Positions 52,700 to 63,876 of a stretch of DNA of 64,000 nucleotides are shown one piece after another. The notes below the pieces were generated by a model. The model was not told the DNA's origin. It saw nothing but the letters and a program-made list of their open reading frames with translations, and did no database searches. The stretch comes from Cacajao melanocephalus. Its lineage: Eukaryota; Chordata; Mammalia; Primates; Pitheciidae. Location: positions 52,611 to 116,610 of the forward strand of contig CAUYLG010038423.1 of assembly GCA_963573385.1 (NCBI GenBank), in the 5' to 3' direction. Both the position numbers and the translations under genes were made by a program. Numbering within the stretch: position 1 is the first letter of the stretch; each line of letters starts with the position of its first letter.

Positions 52700-53935
52700 C
52701 CTTATGGACACTGGCTTCATGACAAAGTGCGCATTGCAAAACAGTGGGAGAAAGAATGGTCTTTCCCATAAAGGGTGCTAGGACAATTTGCAACTATAGA
52801 GGGGAGAATGAGCCTCACCTCATGACATGGGCAAAAACCAATTCCAGGTGAATCAGAGAACTTAAATGTGAAAAGGAAAATATAAAAGCTTCTAGAAAAT
52901 GGCAGAGTAAAGTACCTTTGTGATGTTGGGAGTAGAGAAAGATTTCTGAAACCAAACTTAAAAAACACTAGCTATTGAAAGAAAAGATTACAGTACATTA
53001 CAATTAACAGTTTCATTCATCAGCATGAAGCTGATTCATCAGAAGAGTTCACTAAGAATGTGAAAATGTGGGAAAATACATGTGTAACACATATATTTTT
53101 ATAATACATGTAAGAAACAAAGAGTTCATATACAGACTCTATAAAAACTAGTACAAATTGATGAGAAAGAGACAAACCAGGAGAGAAATCGACAGAAACC
53201 TTAATAGGCATTTCCCCAAACAAGAAATCCAAAAGAACTACAATATGCAAGAAAATGGTCAATCAGTCTCATTAGAATTCAGAGAAGTGTAAATTTAAAC
53301 CCCAATTAAATACTAGTGCATTTTCAGCTGGTTAAAGATTCTGAGACTACCAAGTGTTGGCAAAGACCTGAGGCTCTCTTACACTGCTGGTGGGAGTGTA
53401 AACTGGACAATACCTTGGCAGAACTTGGCAGTGTCTGAAAAAGTAAAGATAAACCAATCCAATGATGCACAATTCTGAGTCCTTGGAAAACACCCCACAG
53501 AACATGTGCTGACGGACAGGGAGAGGCATCCAAGAATGCTTGGACCAGCACTGTTTTTAAGATTTCCAAACTGGAAACACCCCAAATGCCCATCCACGGT
53601 AGAAGAGAAAAACATACTGTCATCTCTCCATACTCTACAGTTACTCCGCAGTTAAGAAAACAGATCATCCACAGGTGATCATCAACAACACATCAGCCAT
53701 AACACGGCTGAAAGATGTGATGCCAAACACAAGAACACATGCTGGTGTCATTCTACTTACGAGTATTCCAAACAGCAAGGTTAACGCTTCAGTGACAGGG
53801 AGTCAAACTATAAAGAAAACCAGGAAAAGGAACATTCCAGCAGTCAGGACTGCGGTTACTGTTGGTGGAAGGGAGGGTCCTTCGGCAGAGGTGGAGAGGA
53901 GAGATTTCCAATGCCAGTTTTGTGGTTGATTTGTT
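52700..53935 (+). mobile_element. Old L1 (L1M-type) fragment, ORF2 C-terminal and 3'UTR part
   Basis: Phrases in L1 order: AAGAATGGTCTTTCCCATAA, AGGGTGCTAGGACAATTTGC, GTGTTGGCAAAGACCTGAGG, ACACTGCTGGTGGGAGTGTA and ACACCCCAAATGCCCATCCA. Many stops; not coding. It lies between the inverted-repeat arms. Confidence 0.85.
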
Positions 53936-54003
53936 TATAGACTACATGGAGGCTCATTCTCCCCACTGTTGCTGCAAATAGTCCTAGCACCACTTACGGA
54001 AAA

Positions 54004-54124
54004 TGGACCAGGAAATTCCAAGTTTCCGCTTGTATTTTCCAAATCTTCTGGCTACATATACCTGGCCTGACCCTGTCAGTCGCCTTAGTGAGTCCCATGA
54101 TCGGATTGCATCTAGAAGGAGGTA
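54004..54124 (-). repeat. Right arm of a long inverted repeat
   Basis: 121 bp, TGGACCAGGAAATTCCAAGT to GCATCTAGAAGGAGGTA, complementary to 52319-52440. Sequence to the right of GGAGGTA does not pair with the left flank. Each arm ends outside at a TA dinucleotide. Confidence 0.88.
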
Positions 54125-54599
54125 TTTGTTTCGTAACGATTTATAAGCTGTATATACATGTTTCATGCAAGAAAACATAATTTTTATATTTTTCATACCC
54201 ATGTATGCACATGTGTGATATACATACATACACACAAATGGCTATTTGAGTGCTTGCCGTGTGATGCCAGACGTTGGACTATGTGATTCAGATGTTATCT
54301 CAGGATTCCTCCTAACTATGCATGGGTTGGGTGCGACCATCCCAGTTGCATCCAAGAAAGAATGAGGCCCACCTAAGCAGCTTGCCCCAGGACACTTGGC
54401 TTCCCAGCTTAACCACAATAAGCCAATGCAAAACTGAGTCCCAGTTAGCTCAAGTGCAAACAGACAGGGTTAAAGAACAAAAACAATCAAACTTTGCTAT
54501 TCAAAGGCAGCTCCTTGAATCGAGGGGGCCATTCAGATGTAGGGACATGGTGACTCTGAAATCAAAACTTAGAGCAGGGAGGCCTAGTTGCCCTTCAGA

Positions 54600-54800
54600 G
54601 GGCAGGTAGGGTGGGGTTAAGAGTGGGTTCTAGCACTGGGTTGGATGTGGATCCAAGTACTACTAACCTAACTGCTTGGAGACCTGAGAGGTGCCCCCCT
54701 CAGCCTCTCTATGCTGGTTTGTTGCATCTGAAAAATAATGTGCTAATAAGACACTTTATAGGGCTGTGGTGAGTAATAAATGAGAGCGATTGTTGGAGCC
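54600..54800 (+). repeat. MIR fragment
   Basis: GGGTTCTAGCACTGGGTTGG, CATCTGAAAAATAATGTGCT and GGGCTGTGGTGAGTAATAAA, diverged forward MIR. Confidence 0.6.
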
Positions 54801-55344
54801 CAGTCCTGGCACAGGTGAAGCACTTCACACACATCCGTTTCCACTGATGCTCCCAGCAGACAACACCATGGTACCCATTCTGTTCTCCCTGCTTCCACCT
54901 GGCCTGGGTCTCCTGCAGGCTCACTGGAAGGCCTGCTCTTGGAAGAGATGGCAACACTGGCTGGCTATGGTGGTGCACACCGCATTGAGGAAAATGTTGA
55001 CCCTGCCATGTGATCCTTTATTTATCTCCTTGTCAAAGTGTAGCCATGGGGCGTGGCTCCCATGTGAACAGCCTGTGGGGCTGGGTGAGAGGAGTACAGG
55101 CTTCCCAGGGAAGGGCAGGCATCTACTACCTGCTAGCATGACCTCTTTATATCCATGAAAGCAAAGCCAAACAGGCCACCCAGAAACCCAGGGACTGCCA
55201 TCAGCTCTCCTACTCACTTTGTCATCAGATGCACCCATTCGTGTTTCTGACCCTCAGTCTCCTGGGGCGGGAAAGGACACAGAGGTACCACTGGCCTCGA
55301 GGGAGGATTGGTGTCAAGGCTCTTCTGGACTGGTGTGTCTGTGA

Positions 55345-55510
55345 GCATGGTACACATGCTCCCTCGGCCTCAGTTTCCTCCTCTGTAAAATGAGATGACA
55401 ACAATCCCTACCTCCTAAAGGGTTATTGAGGGTCAAATACGTAGTGCATAGAAAATACTTCTGATCAATTCCTGGAACATAGACATTCTCAAAAACCATT
55501 AGCTGTTATT
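55345..55510 (+). repeat. MIR fragment
   Basis: CCTCGGCCTCAGTTTCCTCC and TCTGTAAAATGAGATGACAA, the well-kept MIR core, followed by GGTTATTGAGGGTCAAATAC. Confidence 0.85.
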
Positions 55511-55789
55511 TGTTCTTCTTACTGGTGCCTCTGAAAGCAGGATTTTCTTTTGTCTGACGACTTTTTCAATCACTTAGGTAAACTAGGCTTATTTTAGAGA
55601 AAGTGGAGAATACAGGATTGTGTGAAGGATAAGCATCGTTCTCATATTTCCCTTTAAGCATCATTATCTTTGTACTGTCTTTCTTCCTATGCCTTTTTCA
55701 TTCATGAAACCTAAAAACAAACAAACAAACCTTCTCTTCATTTTAAAAGCAGCACATGCTCATTAAGGATGACCTGAGAATAAACCAAG

Positions 55790-56045
55790 CATAGAGAGGC
55801 AGAGTAACACAGTGGCCAAGAACGCAGACCCTGGAGCTGGACGGCCCCGGTCTGCAGTCACTGGCTGTGTGACCTTGGCAAAAGCACTTAGCTACTCTGG
55901 GCCTCTATACTCTCACCTGTGAGTGAGGTTAACAATACCCACCTTGCAGGATTCATTTGAGGTTTTGAGTGATTAATGCCTCACAAGGGCTTTCCACAGT
56001 GCCTGGCATATAGTAAGTGCTTAATAAATTTTAGCAATCATTATC
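55790..56045 (+). repeat. MIR element, nearly full length
   Basis: From GAGTAACACAGTGGCCAAGA through GGCTGTGTGACCTTGGCAAA to GTGCCTGGCATATAGTAAGT and GCTTAATAAATTTTAGCAA; the best preserved MIR in the window. Confidence 0.92.
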
Positions 56046-56859
56046 ACAAAGACGACAGCACAAATCACCATCTCTCACCACCCAGAAACACGATATCCAT
56101 GTCCATCTTCCCTTCTTGTCTGTTTCTATGTAAAAGACTTATTTCTTGTGAGTAATTTTTAATAAATCCCTAACATAGCTCTCTTAATGACAGAAAGCCT
56201 AGAAAGAAATATGATTCTCTGAAGAATGTATTTCTGAACAATGCAATTATCTATTGCAATAGAATTTCAGGTGCTGATGGAACTGAACTGTGACGACCAG
56301 GCACTTCTCAGCTGTCCTTGGGAGAGTGGTAAAGGGGGAACGTACTGCACCCAGGAGTCATGCTGCCCAGCACTCAGACCCCTGCTCAGATCCCTTCCTG
56401 ACTGTGGGGAGGGAGGGCACCTGAGGACAGTAAACTCTCACATGATAGTCGGTCCTGACTTTTTCGCAGTGGCAGAGACAACACCAAGCCGGCCAGTGGA
56501 AGGGCAGAGCTGAGGGTTCTGTACTTGACAAAATGAGAGATCCCTTCAGGGGGAAGCCTGAGGTTTTCTTTAGAGGGATCTGGAGATTTGGTTAACTCAA
56601 CTTCGAGGAACAGAAGAAAATGATCACTTCTATAATACCTCACAGGGCTGCTCCACATGGGTGCAGGCTTCTACTTGTTTACAAGGAAAATGGTCATTTG
56701 GTCTGATTATAAAAATAATGCACTTGACAGGGGGAAAACACACTGTTTTCCTACCATCCAGAGGCAATCATTTTCTTCAGCTCTTTCTCTGTCCTTTCCG
56801 ATCTATTCAAGGTCAAACAATCATTCTCACTATGCCTTGACAAGGTGAGTTTATGCTAC

Positions 56860-56980
56860 TCTTTTTGTAGATGGGAATATAGAAAAGCAGAGAGATCGGT
56901 CAGTTGCACCAAGGTCACAAAGCTTGTACATGGTGCAAGATTTGAACTCAGGACTCCAGGACCTAGTTCCTAGAGAAAGA
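56860..56980 (-). repeat. MIR fragment
   Basis: CACCAAGGTCACAAAGCTTG and GATTTGAACTCAGGACTCCA are the reverse MIR core. Confidence 0.75.
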
Positions 56981-56989
56981 GCAGGTATC

Positions 56990-57205
56990 ATGGCATAGCG
57001 GTGAAGGCTTGAGAATCAGCCCAGGCTGATTCCTACCAAATTGGAATCCTGGTTCTATGGTTCAATCTCTGCAGGGTTCATTTCCCAACTCTGAGTCTGG
57101 GAGGAAGAGTCACCGACCTTGCAGACAGAATGATAAGTAATGCATGCAAAGCTTCTGAGGTCTGGCATGTAATAGATGCTTTCTAGAATTATCTTTGTGT
57201 TTCAG
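56990..57205 (+). repeat. MIR fragment
   Basis: CATGGCATAGCGGTGAAGGC, GGAATCCTGGTTCTATGGTT and GTCTGGCATGTAATAGATGC, forward MIR. It sits back to back with the reverse MIR just before it. Confidence 0.7.
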
Positions 57206-57714
57206 AAACAATGAGTCCAAGAATCGGGGTATGAATGGCTGGTCTCCCTAGGCTGTTTCTTTAGCTGGACTTGCAGGAATTTTAATCCTAGATGGTTCTC
57301 TCAAGGGGGAGGAATGAGAAAACACGGGCTGGCTGTGTGGCTCTGCCCCACTAGAGGGCAGTGTCAACCTAGAAAAAAAGAGCAATTTCAGGCGGCTTGA
57401 ATATCCTTGGCTTCCACTTCTTCAATGCCTGTGAAACCCTACATCAGGGCTCTGCGTTTCTCATCTCCCACTTTTGTGTCTTCAATTTATACAAATGTAC
57501 TGTCACATCTTGAAATCTGCAGGCTGAAAGTTCTCCCCTCAGAGGGAGCGTTCTGCATCATATGTACATGAATAAAACATGACCCCAAAACAGCAGGAAA
57601 CCTGCAAAACACGCAATAGAGTTATCCGGTGCCCACTGCCAACAGCCTGCCAGCATTACGTAACTGACCTTGCTTATGTCTGAGGAGGAGGTGAATAGGG
57701 AAGGAGGGGGTGAG

Positions 57715-57850
57715 GAGGTGACCATTTATTGAGCACATATTAGGTGTAAGACACTTCATGTAATAGAATTATCTCCATCACAAAGCTTATAAACAAAATG
57801 AAACAAAACATTAATGTTATGGAATCCGTACTGTACGTGACAGAGCCAGA
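57715..57850 (-). repeat. MIR 3' fragment
   Basis: CCATTTATTGAGCACATATT and TAGAATTATCTCCATCACAA match the reverse MIR/L2 tail. Confidence 0.6.
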
Positions 57851-57908
57851 GCATATGTGCCCCTTCCCACATTTCCGCACCTGTTGACCTCTTAAATTAG
57901 ATGCATCA

Positions 57909-58093
57909 CTGGAACTCAAACTGGGTTGCGCATTGGATTCATCTGGGAAACTTGTATAAAGAAACTACTAATCCCTAGGTCTCACTCCTGGAGAGTATGA
58001 TGAAGTTGGTCTTCAGTACAGACTGGGAACTTGGCTTTTCCCAAAGTCCCCAGGTGAATCTTCCTGCAGACAAGTTGAGAATGCTCAACTGGA
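57909..58093 (+). mobile_element. MER5-like hAT element
   Basis: GGAACTCAAACTGGGTTGCG, GGATTCATCTGGGAAACTTG and ACAAGTTGAGAATGCTC follow the MER5 layout. Confidence 0.65.
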
Positions 58094-58151
58094 GTGAGCC
58101 TCTGCCCTTGCTGCCCTTAACCAGACTTTCCCATTAAAAAGCACCACCAGT

Positions 58152-58469
58152 GGGCCGGGCGCAGTGGCTCACTCCTGTAATCAGCACTTTGGGAGGCTGA
58201 GGCACGCAATTCACCTGAGGTCAGGCGTTTGAGACCAGCCTGACCAACATAGCGAAAACTTCATCTCTACCAAAAATACAAAAATTAGCCGGGCGTCGTG
58301 CTGGGCCCTTGTAATTGCAGCTACTCAGGAGGCTGAAGCAGGGAGAATTACTTGAACCCGTGAGGCAGAGGTTGCAGTGAGCCAAGATCACACCAGTGAA
58401 CCAAGATTGCACCACTGCTCGCCAGCCTGGGTGACAGAGCAAGACTCCGTCTCAAGAAAAAAAAAAAAA
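58152..58469 (+). mobile_element. Alu element
   Basis: GGGCCGGGCGCAGTGGCTCA to a tail of about 14 A. The target duplication AAAAGCACCACCA(G/C)T is on both sides. It has an internal duplication-like block near 58380-58410 (CCAAGATCACACCAGTGAAC, CCAAGATTGCACCACTGC). Confidence 0.96.
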
Positions 58470-58499
58470 GCACCACCACTGACACCAGCACAGACCAAA

Positions 58500-58860
58500 G
58501 AAATAGCTGGCACACAAAATGCATCTGGACGTAAAGAGTAGAATGATGGTTACCAGAGGCTGGGAAGGTGGCGGGTGAGGTGGGGATTGTTAATGGGTGC
58601 AAAAATATAGACAGGATGAATAAATTCTAGTATTTGATATTGCAATGAGGTGACTAAAGCCAACAGTCATTTATTTTACATTTAAAAATAACTGAAAGAG
58701 TTTAAGTGGAATGTCTGTAACACAAAGAAACGATAAATGCTTGAGGTGATGGAAACCCCATTTACCTTGATGTGATTATCGCATATTGTAGGTCTGTGTC
58801 AAAAAATCTGGTGGACCTCATAAATATATATGGCTACTATGTAGCCATAAAAATTAAAAA
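58500..58860 (+). mobile_element. Old L1 3'UTR fragment
   Basis: GAATGATGGTTACCAGAGGC, AATGCTTGAGGTGATGGAAA and CTTGATGTGATTATCGCATA are typical of old L1M 3' ends. Confidence 0.7.
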
Positions 58861-59119
58861 TTCCCCCCTCCAAAAAAAATAAAATGCATCAGGGCATGTG
58901 GGTTAAAGGAAGAATACGGACACAATTTGATATTCACCCGGAAGGTGGAAGAGCAGTCATTCACCAAATGTGGCCAGACCAAAGTCACTGAGCGTGGTGA
59001 CAGAACCCGAATCTCTTGTGGAGACAGCCAAAGCAGCATGCATGCTGCCACGACTGAGTGCTCAGCACAGAACTCTTGCCTGGTGTACCCCATGTGGCCT
59101 CTGGGGCACTGAGTATGGC

Positions 59120-59345
59120 CCTAGTGCTGTCTGGTCTCTGAGCCTTGCTCACGCTGGTCTTCAGCCCACTTTCTCCTTCTTCTCCAGGGTCCCAACAGTG
59201 CATCAAAGCCCGACCATTCATTCAAAGCCTGACTTAAATACCACCTCCTCCAAGGGGCCTTCCTAGATTTTCTCTCTTCCTTCAATTCCCCTCTTCTATC
59301 ATAGCATGTGACCTGAGACATTTTCTATAGTTCTGCTTCTAGCCC
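59120..59345 (+). mobile_element. L2 fragment
   Basis: CTTAAATACCACCTCCTCCA, AGGGGCCTTCCTAGATTTTC and ATCATAGCATGTGACCTGAG show the L2 3' order. Confidence 0.7.
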
Positions 59346-59355
59346 GCCGGGATGC

Positions 59356-59380
59356 AAAAAAAAAAAAAAAAAAAAAAAAG
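59356..59380 (+). repeat. Poly(A) run
   Basis: About 25 uninterrupted A with no Alu or L1 body in front of it; the body upstream is L2-like. It is probably slippage-grown. Confidence 0.9.
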
Positions 59381-60089
59381 TTCCTTGTATTGGGCATGCC
59401 ATAATAATTGTTGGCTCAGGAAAAGCCCAGACCCTTTATAAAAAAGCAAAAATCAGCATTTCCAGAGAGGCGGTACAGCCCTTTGCCTGGAGGACAGACC
59501 CCATGTTTGTCGAACTGTAAACTGATTACTCCCCAGGCCTGGGAGGGGTAGGCAGTCTCAGCACCATGGAGAACAATTTGCATAGCAATGTCATCCCACA
59601 AAAGTAGAGGACTTTAGGTTGCTCAGGGAGGATCTGCAGCTGGTCAAAGCCGCAACTGTTGCCAATCTGGGCTTCTCAACCCAGCTGAAAGAAGCATCTA
59701 TTCTTCCTCCCCAGCCCCAGCCCGGTCTTACAAGAGCAAGGCCACATGCCTCTCTGGCTAGCTAGCCACAGGAAGGAAATCCATCCCCAGAAACAACAGC
59801 TTGTGCCTTCCATAAGGGCCCGCATTCTGTATGTGAGCCCAGTGGGGTCCTCCCAGAAGCTCTCTAGGGACAACCTCTCAGATGCAGGGTTTTGCAGGCT
59901 CCCTGCTATCCACACTGGAGCCCCCAGCAAGGGGTAGCGCGGAGACGGCAGGAGCTTGGTCTGGTTCAGGCTTCAAAGCTCTGCAGGGCCACTTGGCAGC
60001 AGCAGCAGGCTGTGCTCAAGCCACGCACCCCTCAACGTCTCCGCAGCTCCATCTGGAACACAGGGCAATGACCTGCCCTGCTCTCCCCG

Positions 60090-60465
60090 TTATGGGCTTG
60101 ACTGTGTCCCCTCAAATCCATGTTGAAGCCCTGGCCCCAGAGACCTCAGCATGTGACTATATTCAGAGACAGGGCTTTTAAAGAGGTTACTGCATTAACA
60201 TGAAACCCTTAGAGTGGTCCCTGATCTAATCTAATGGGTGTCCTTAGAGATTTGGACCCAGAGACACCAAGGACGCTCCCGTACACGGGACAGACCATGA
60301 GGGCACAGCGAGAAGTTGGCCATCCGCTGGCCAAGGAGAGAGTTCTCAGGAGAACCACCGCCAACACCACCATCTCAGCCTCCAAAACTGTAGAAAATGG
60401 ACGTGTGTTGTTGAAGCCACCCAGTCTATGGCACGTTGTCATGGCAGCCCCAGGAGACTAACACA
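60090..60465 (+). mobile_element. MaLR LTR, MLT1-like
   Basis: GTTATGGGCTTGACTGTGTC, AAATCCATGTTGAAGCCCTG, ACCCAGTCTATGGCACGTTG and the end AGCCCCAGGAGACTAACACA. A clear LTR layout with no internal region. Confidence 0.85.
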
Positions 60466-60884
60466 GCTCCCAAGACCAGCGAGAGGCTCACGTGGGGCAG
60501 TATGTGAGAGGGTAATGGAAGCTGTGGTGTGCCCCCTAGTGGCACGGAGTACTAGATGCATGTGGCGACCCAAGGAAAGTGAATGAAGCCATCCCTGGGT
60601 GCCCAGATGTCAGGATAAAATCAGCACCTTCATGGGCAAGGCTCCCTGGTTAGGACCAGCTGGGTGGAAAACGGGCAGGGAGCTCTGACCTGTGGGACCC
60701 TTTTATTCATTATCGCTGGACCCCTCACTATGCCTACCAGAGGGCAGGCTTGGAAATAAGTTTCCTAAATGTGGTACACAAGATAAACTTTTCTCACTGG
60801 GCGCGAACTCAAGTATGGCAGATGAGCCACAGCACGTCAGTGAGGAAAATATCCCATTCACAGGGCCAGAGTTGGGTTTTGAGG

Positions 60885-61095
60885 CAGGTGTATTGCAAGT
60901 GAGTATGATGGTGCTGATGCCTAGTGAACTGAGGACTGAGTTCTAGAACGTTCCATGTACTATCTCATTTAACACCCTCTGCAACCTTATGCGCAGATAT
61001 GCTCCCATTTTACATGTAAGGAAACTGAGGCACAGAGATTAAGTAACTTGTCCAATGATACATGTACAGTAAGTGGGAAGCTCAACTAAATATAA
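60885..61095 (-). repeat. MIR fragment
   Basis: CCATTTTACATGTAAGGAAA, CTGAGGCACAGAGATTAAGT and ACAGTAAGTGGGAAGCTCAA, reverse MIR, good core. Confidence 0.85.
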
Positions 61096-61649
61096 AGCAG
61101 AGGAATAAAGAAAGGGGAGGAAGGAGAGAAAGAAGGCAGGGAACAGCCGGGGCAAAGAGAGGTGTGGAAGAGCCCCAAGATGCAAGGCAGACGGTAGGGG
61201 GAGGCCTCTGCAAACAAGTAAAGGGTCAGTGGTGTGGCTGTGCAGGGGAAGGCTGAGCTGCAGCTGCAGCTGCCTATGGAAAAGGTGCATTGAAGCCAGG
61301 CTATGACCTGCCAATAGCAGGGGGCATGGCAGCTCCTGGGCTCAGGAGTGTCCTGTGCAGGCTATGTGGCTTCAGGGAGATGCCTGCTACGAGTGCTGCT
61401 GTGGAGGTCCCTGAGCCTCGGAAAACCTCGAGGATGAGCCCAGGCCTCAAGGGGAAGACCCAGGTCAGGCCCTCTGCTAGCCAGCTCTGGTGCTCCCAAA
61501 AGCCAGTTTGTGTAGTTCCCAGTATTTCGTACTCTCATTCACTAATGTGCTCAGGTGTTCACCCAATGGGGATATAGTGACCTAACTCTGTTTCTCCTGC
61601 TCCAGAGTGGAAAGCCCGCTGCTACCTTGAGATCCAGCCCCAGTGATGC

Positions 61650-61870
61650 CATCACCAATGGCAACAACAAAATCATTCTTCATTAAATACCTGCCATGTG
61701 CTAGAGACTTTAGACACCACATAAAATTCAATCCTCACAACCCTGAAAGGCAGATGTCTTCACCACCAGTTTATAAATGAAGAAATCAAGGCACAGAAAA
61801 TTAGATTACCAGCTTCCGGCCACACAACAGCATAGGAGCCCAGGGCCTGCAGAATCCTGTCCTTCTTCCA
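61650..61870 (-). repeat. MIR fragment
   Basis: TACCTGCCATGTGCTAGAGA, TTTATAAATGAAGAAATCAA and GGCACAGAAAATTAGATTAC, reverse MIR order. Confidence 0.8.
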
Positions 61871-62457
61871 CCCAGAAAGGGGAAATGGCAGCAGAATGTT
61901 GAGGGCTTTGGAAATCCCTCTAACTCTAAATTAATTTTAAAGAAATCTAATTACTTCCAAAGGCACCAGCACCTGCAGAGTGCTGAAGACCCTGCTCGGA
62001 GCCATGGCCCTGCTGGTGTTGGGAAGCCCAGGGTCCTGAGGGAGACAGGACTCTGCCTAAGTGGCATGAGGCCTCTACTTGGGACTCCACCCCACACCCA
62101 CAGTGTGGGGGACTCTGGGCCTTCGTTTATGCATCCTCACCTCCTGCTCCACCACCAGTGGAAATGGCGGCAGAGACTCAGGAACTTCCTCTGGTCACCA
62201 GAGGGAGCCAGACACTTTCTCATGCCAGGGAGTGCCTCCCTCACCAGTGAGGCTGGAGCAGTGCAGTACATGCTCCTCTGAGGGTGGCTCCCCCACCTGT
62301 AGGAGGACATGGTGGGGTAAATGACTCTGAGGGGGTCTGCGGTAATCACTGCAGGTCCTTAACCTGTGTCTATGAAAAAAAAAATGACCATCTCTGAAAA
62401 GCCCAAGAAGGGAAGGGAGGCCTTCTATTTATTACCCCAACCACAGGGCAACCTCCC

Positions 62458-62818
62458 TGATACTGTTCGGCTGTGTCTCCACCCAAATCTCATCTTGAAT
62501 TGTAGCTCTCATAATTCCTATGTGTTGTGGGAGGAACCCCATGGGAGGTAATTGAATCACAGGGGTGGGTACCCTCATGCTGTTCTCATGAATGTGTGTT
62601 CTCATGAGATCTGATGGTTTTATAAGGAGGTTTTCCCCGCATTTCTCTTTCCTGCCACCATGTGAAGAAGGAAGTGACTGCTTCCCTTCTGCCATGACTG
62701 TAAGTTTCCTGATGCTTCCCCAGCCATGCTGAACTGTGAGTCAATTAAACCTCTTTCCTTTATAAATTACCCAGTCACAGGAATGTCTTTACTACCAGCG
62801 TGAGAATGGACGGATACA
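62458..62818 (+). mobile_element. Solitary THE1 LTR (MaLR)
   Basis: TGATACTGTTCGGCTGTGTC, TTGAATTGTAGCTCTCATAA, TGAGATCTGATGGTTTTATA, ATTAAACCTCTTTCCTTTAT and the end GGACGGATACA. The perfect 5-bp target duplication CTCCC at 62453-62457 and 62819-62823 shows that both ends are intact. It is the product of LTR-LTR recombination or a solo insertion. Confidence 0.95.
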
Positions 62819-63876
62819 CTCCCCAGTCTCATACAGTCTGTATTTAACTTGCTTCATCTTCCTGAAACCTATTGAATCACACTTGTTCCATGTTTTAGGC
62901 CCTCATGGGCTTCTTGACCTTGGCCTGGCATTGCCATGGGCGGGGCAGGGCCTCCAGGCCAGGCTGTGCAACTACACACAGATGGGGCTCTGGGCACAGG
63001 TGGGGGTTGGGCCCATAGCCTCCCTCCGACTGTGCACTGACCGGTGGGGGCTGCCCTGGCTCTGGTGCTAGTGTACAGCGTCCAAGGAGGCCCATAAGCA
63101 CCAGAGCAAGGCTGAGAAGAATGAGAATCAGGCTCTGGGGACAGAGTGGGTGGGCTAGCGGCAGGTCCCTGGGGCACTGTCTATCCATGGATTCCTCCCC
63201 AGGCCCTGTGTAGGAACAAATGAGTAGAGATTCAGTGATCATACATAGAGCAGAAGATAGGGATTGGAGCTGAGATTCTAGGGTAAAGCAGAAATCCTTA
63301 ACATCAAATCTATGTCCTGGATCTGGGAAAAGTCCTGAACATGCACAGAACATGGGCTGCAGCTGCAGAAATCCCTCGTGTCTAGAGGCAGGGTTGGTGT
63401 CCTGAGGTCCTGATTGGGAGGAGCAGACTGCAGGGGTGCTGGCTGGGCTGGGACCAGCTGCGAGCAACCAATGCATTCTCACCCCTTTCCAACCTCACCT
63501 CCAGCGGGGCCCTACACCATGGGTTTTGTTTGACAAACTGTGGAAAACAGTCAAGGTGTGAGTGCAATGCAAACTTCACCCTGATTTATCACTAAGGGTG
63601 ACATGGCTGCTTGCTGACATAACAGTGTGCTGATTTAGAAGCCTGGTGAAAACTGAGGGTGGATTATTAAACTCTGGATTTTTGTGTTTGGCAAGCAGGG
63701 AGCCGTCATTGTCAGAAGCAGACAGAATTCAGCAGGAACAAATCATGACAGACCAACTTCATTTTCTCTGCTGTTTTCTCATAGGGTTGGGAGGCTGATT
63801 AGATTGAAGGCAAGTCATGAACACATTATATTGTAAGGCAAGTACAAACTGGACAAAAACACTCACTCACTATACA

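Noticed and set aside
58380..58412. Duplicated block inside the Alu at 58152-58469
   Set aside because: The block CCAAGATCACACCAGTGAAC repeated as CCAAGATTGCACCACTGC is a common kind of small slippage duplication in Alus and not a separate element.
62895..63482. 195-codon open frame on the minus strand
   Set aside because: No domain, no Kozak-like or promoter context and no splice support. The composition is Pro/Ser/Leu-rich, as in chance frames of GC-rich DNA. Kept only as a low-interest finding.
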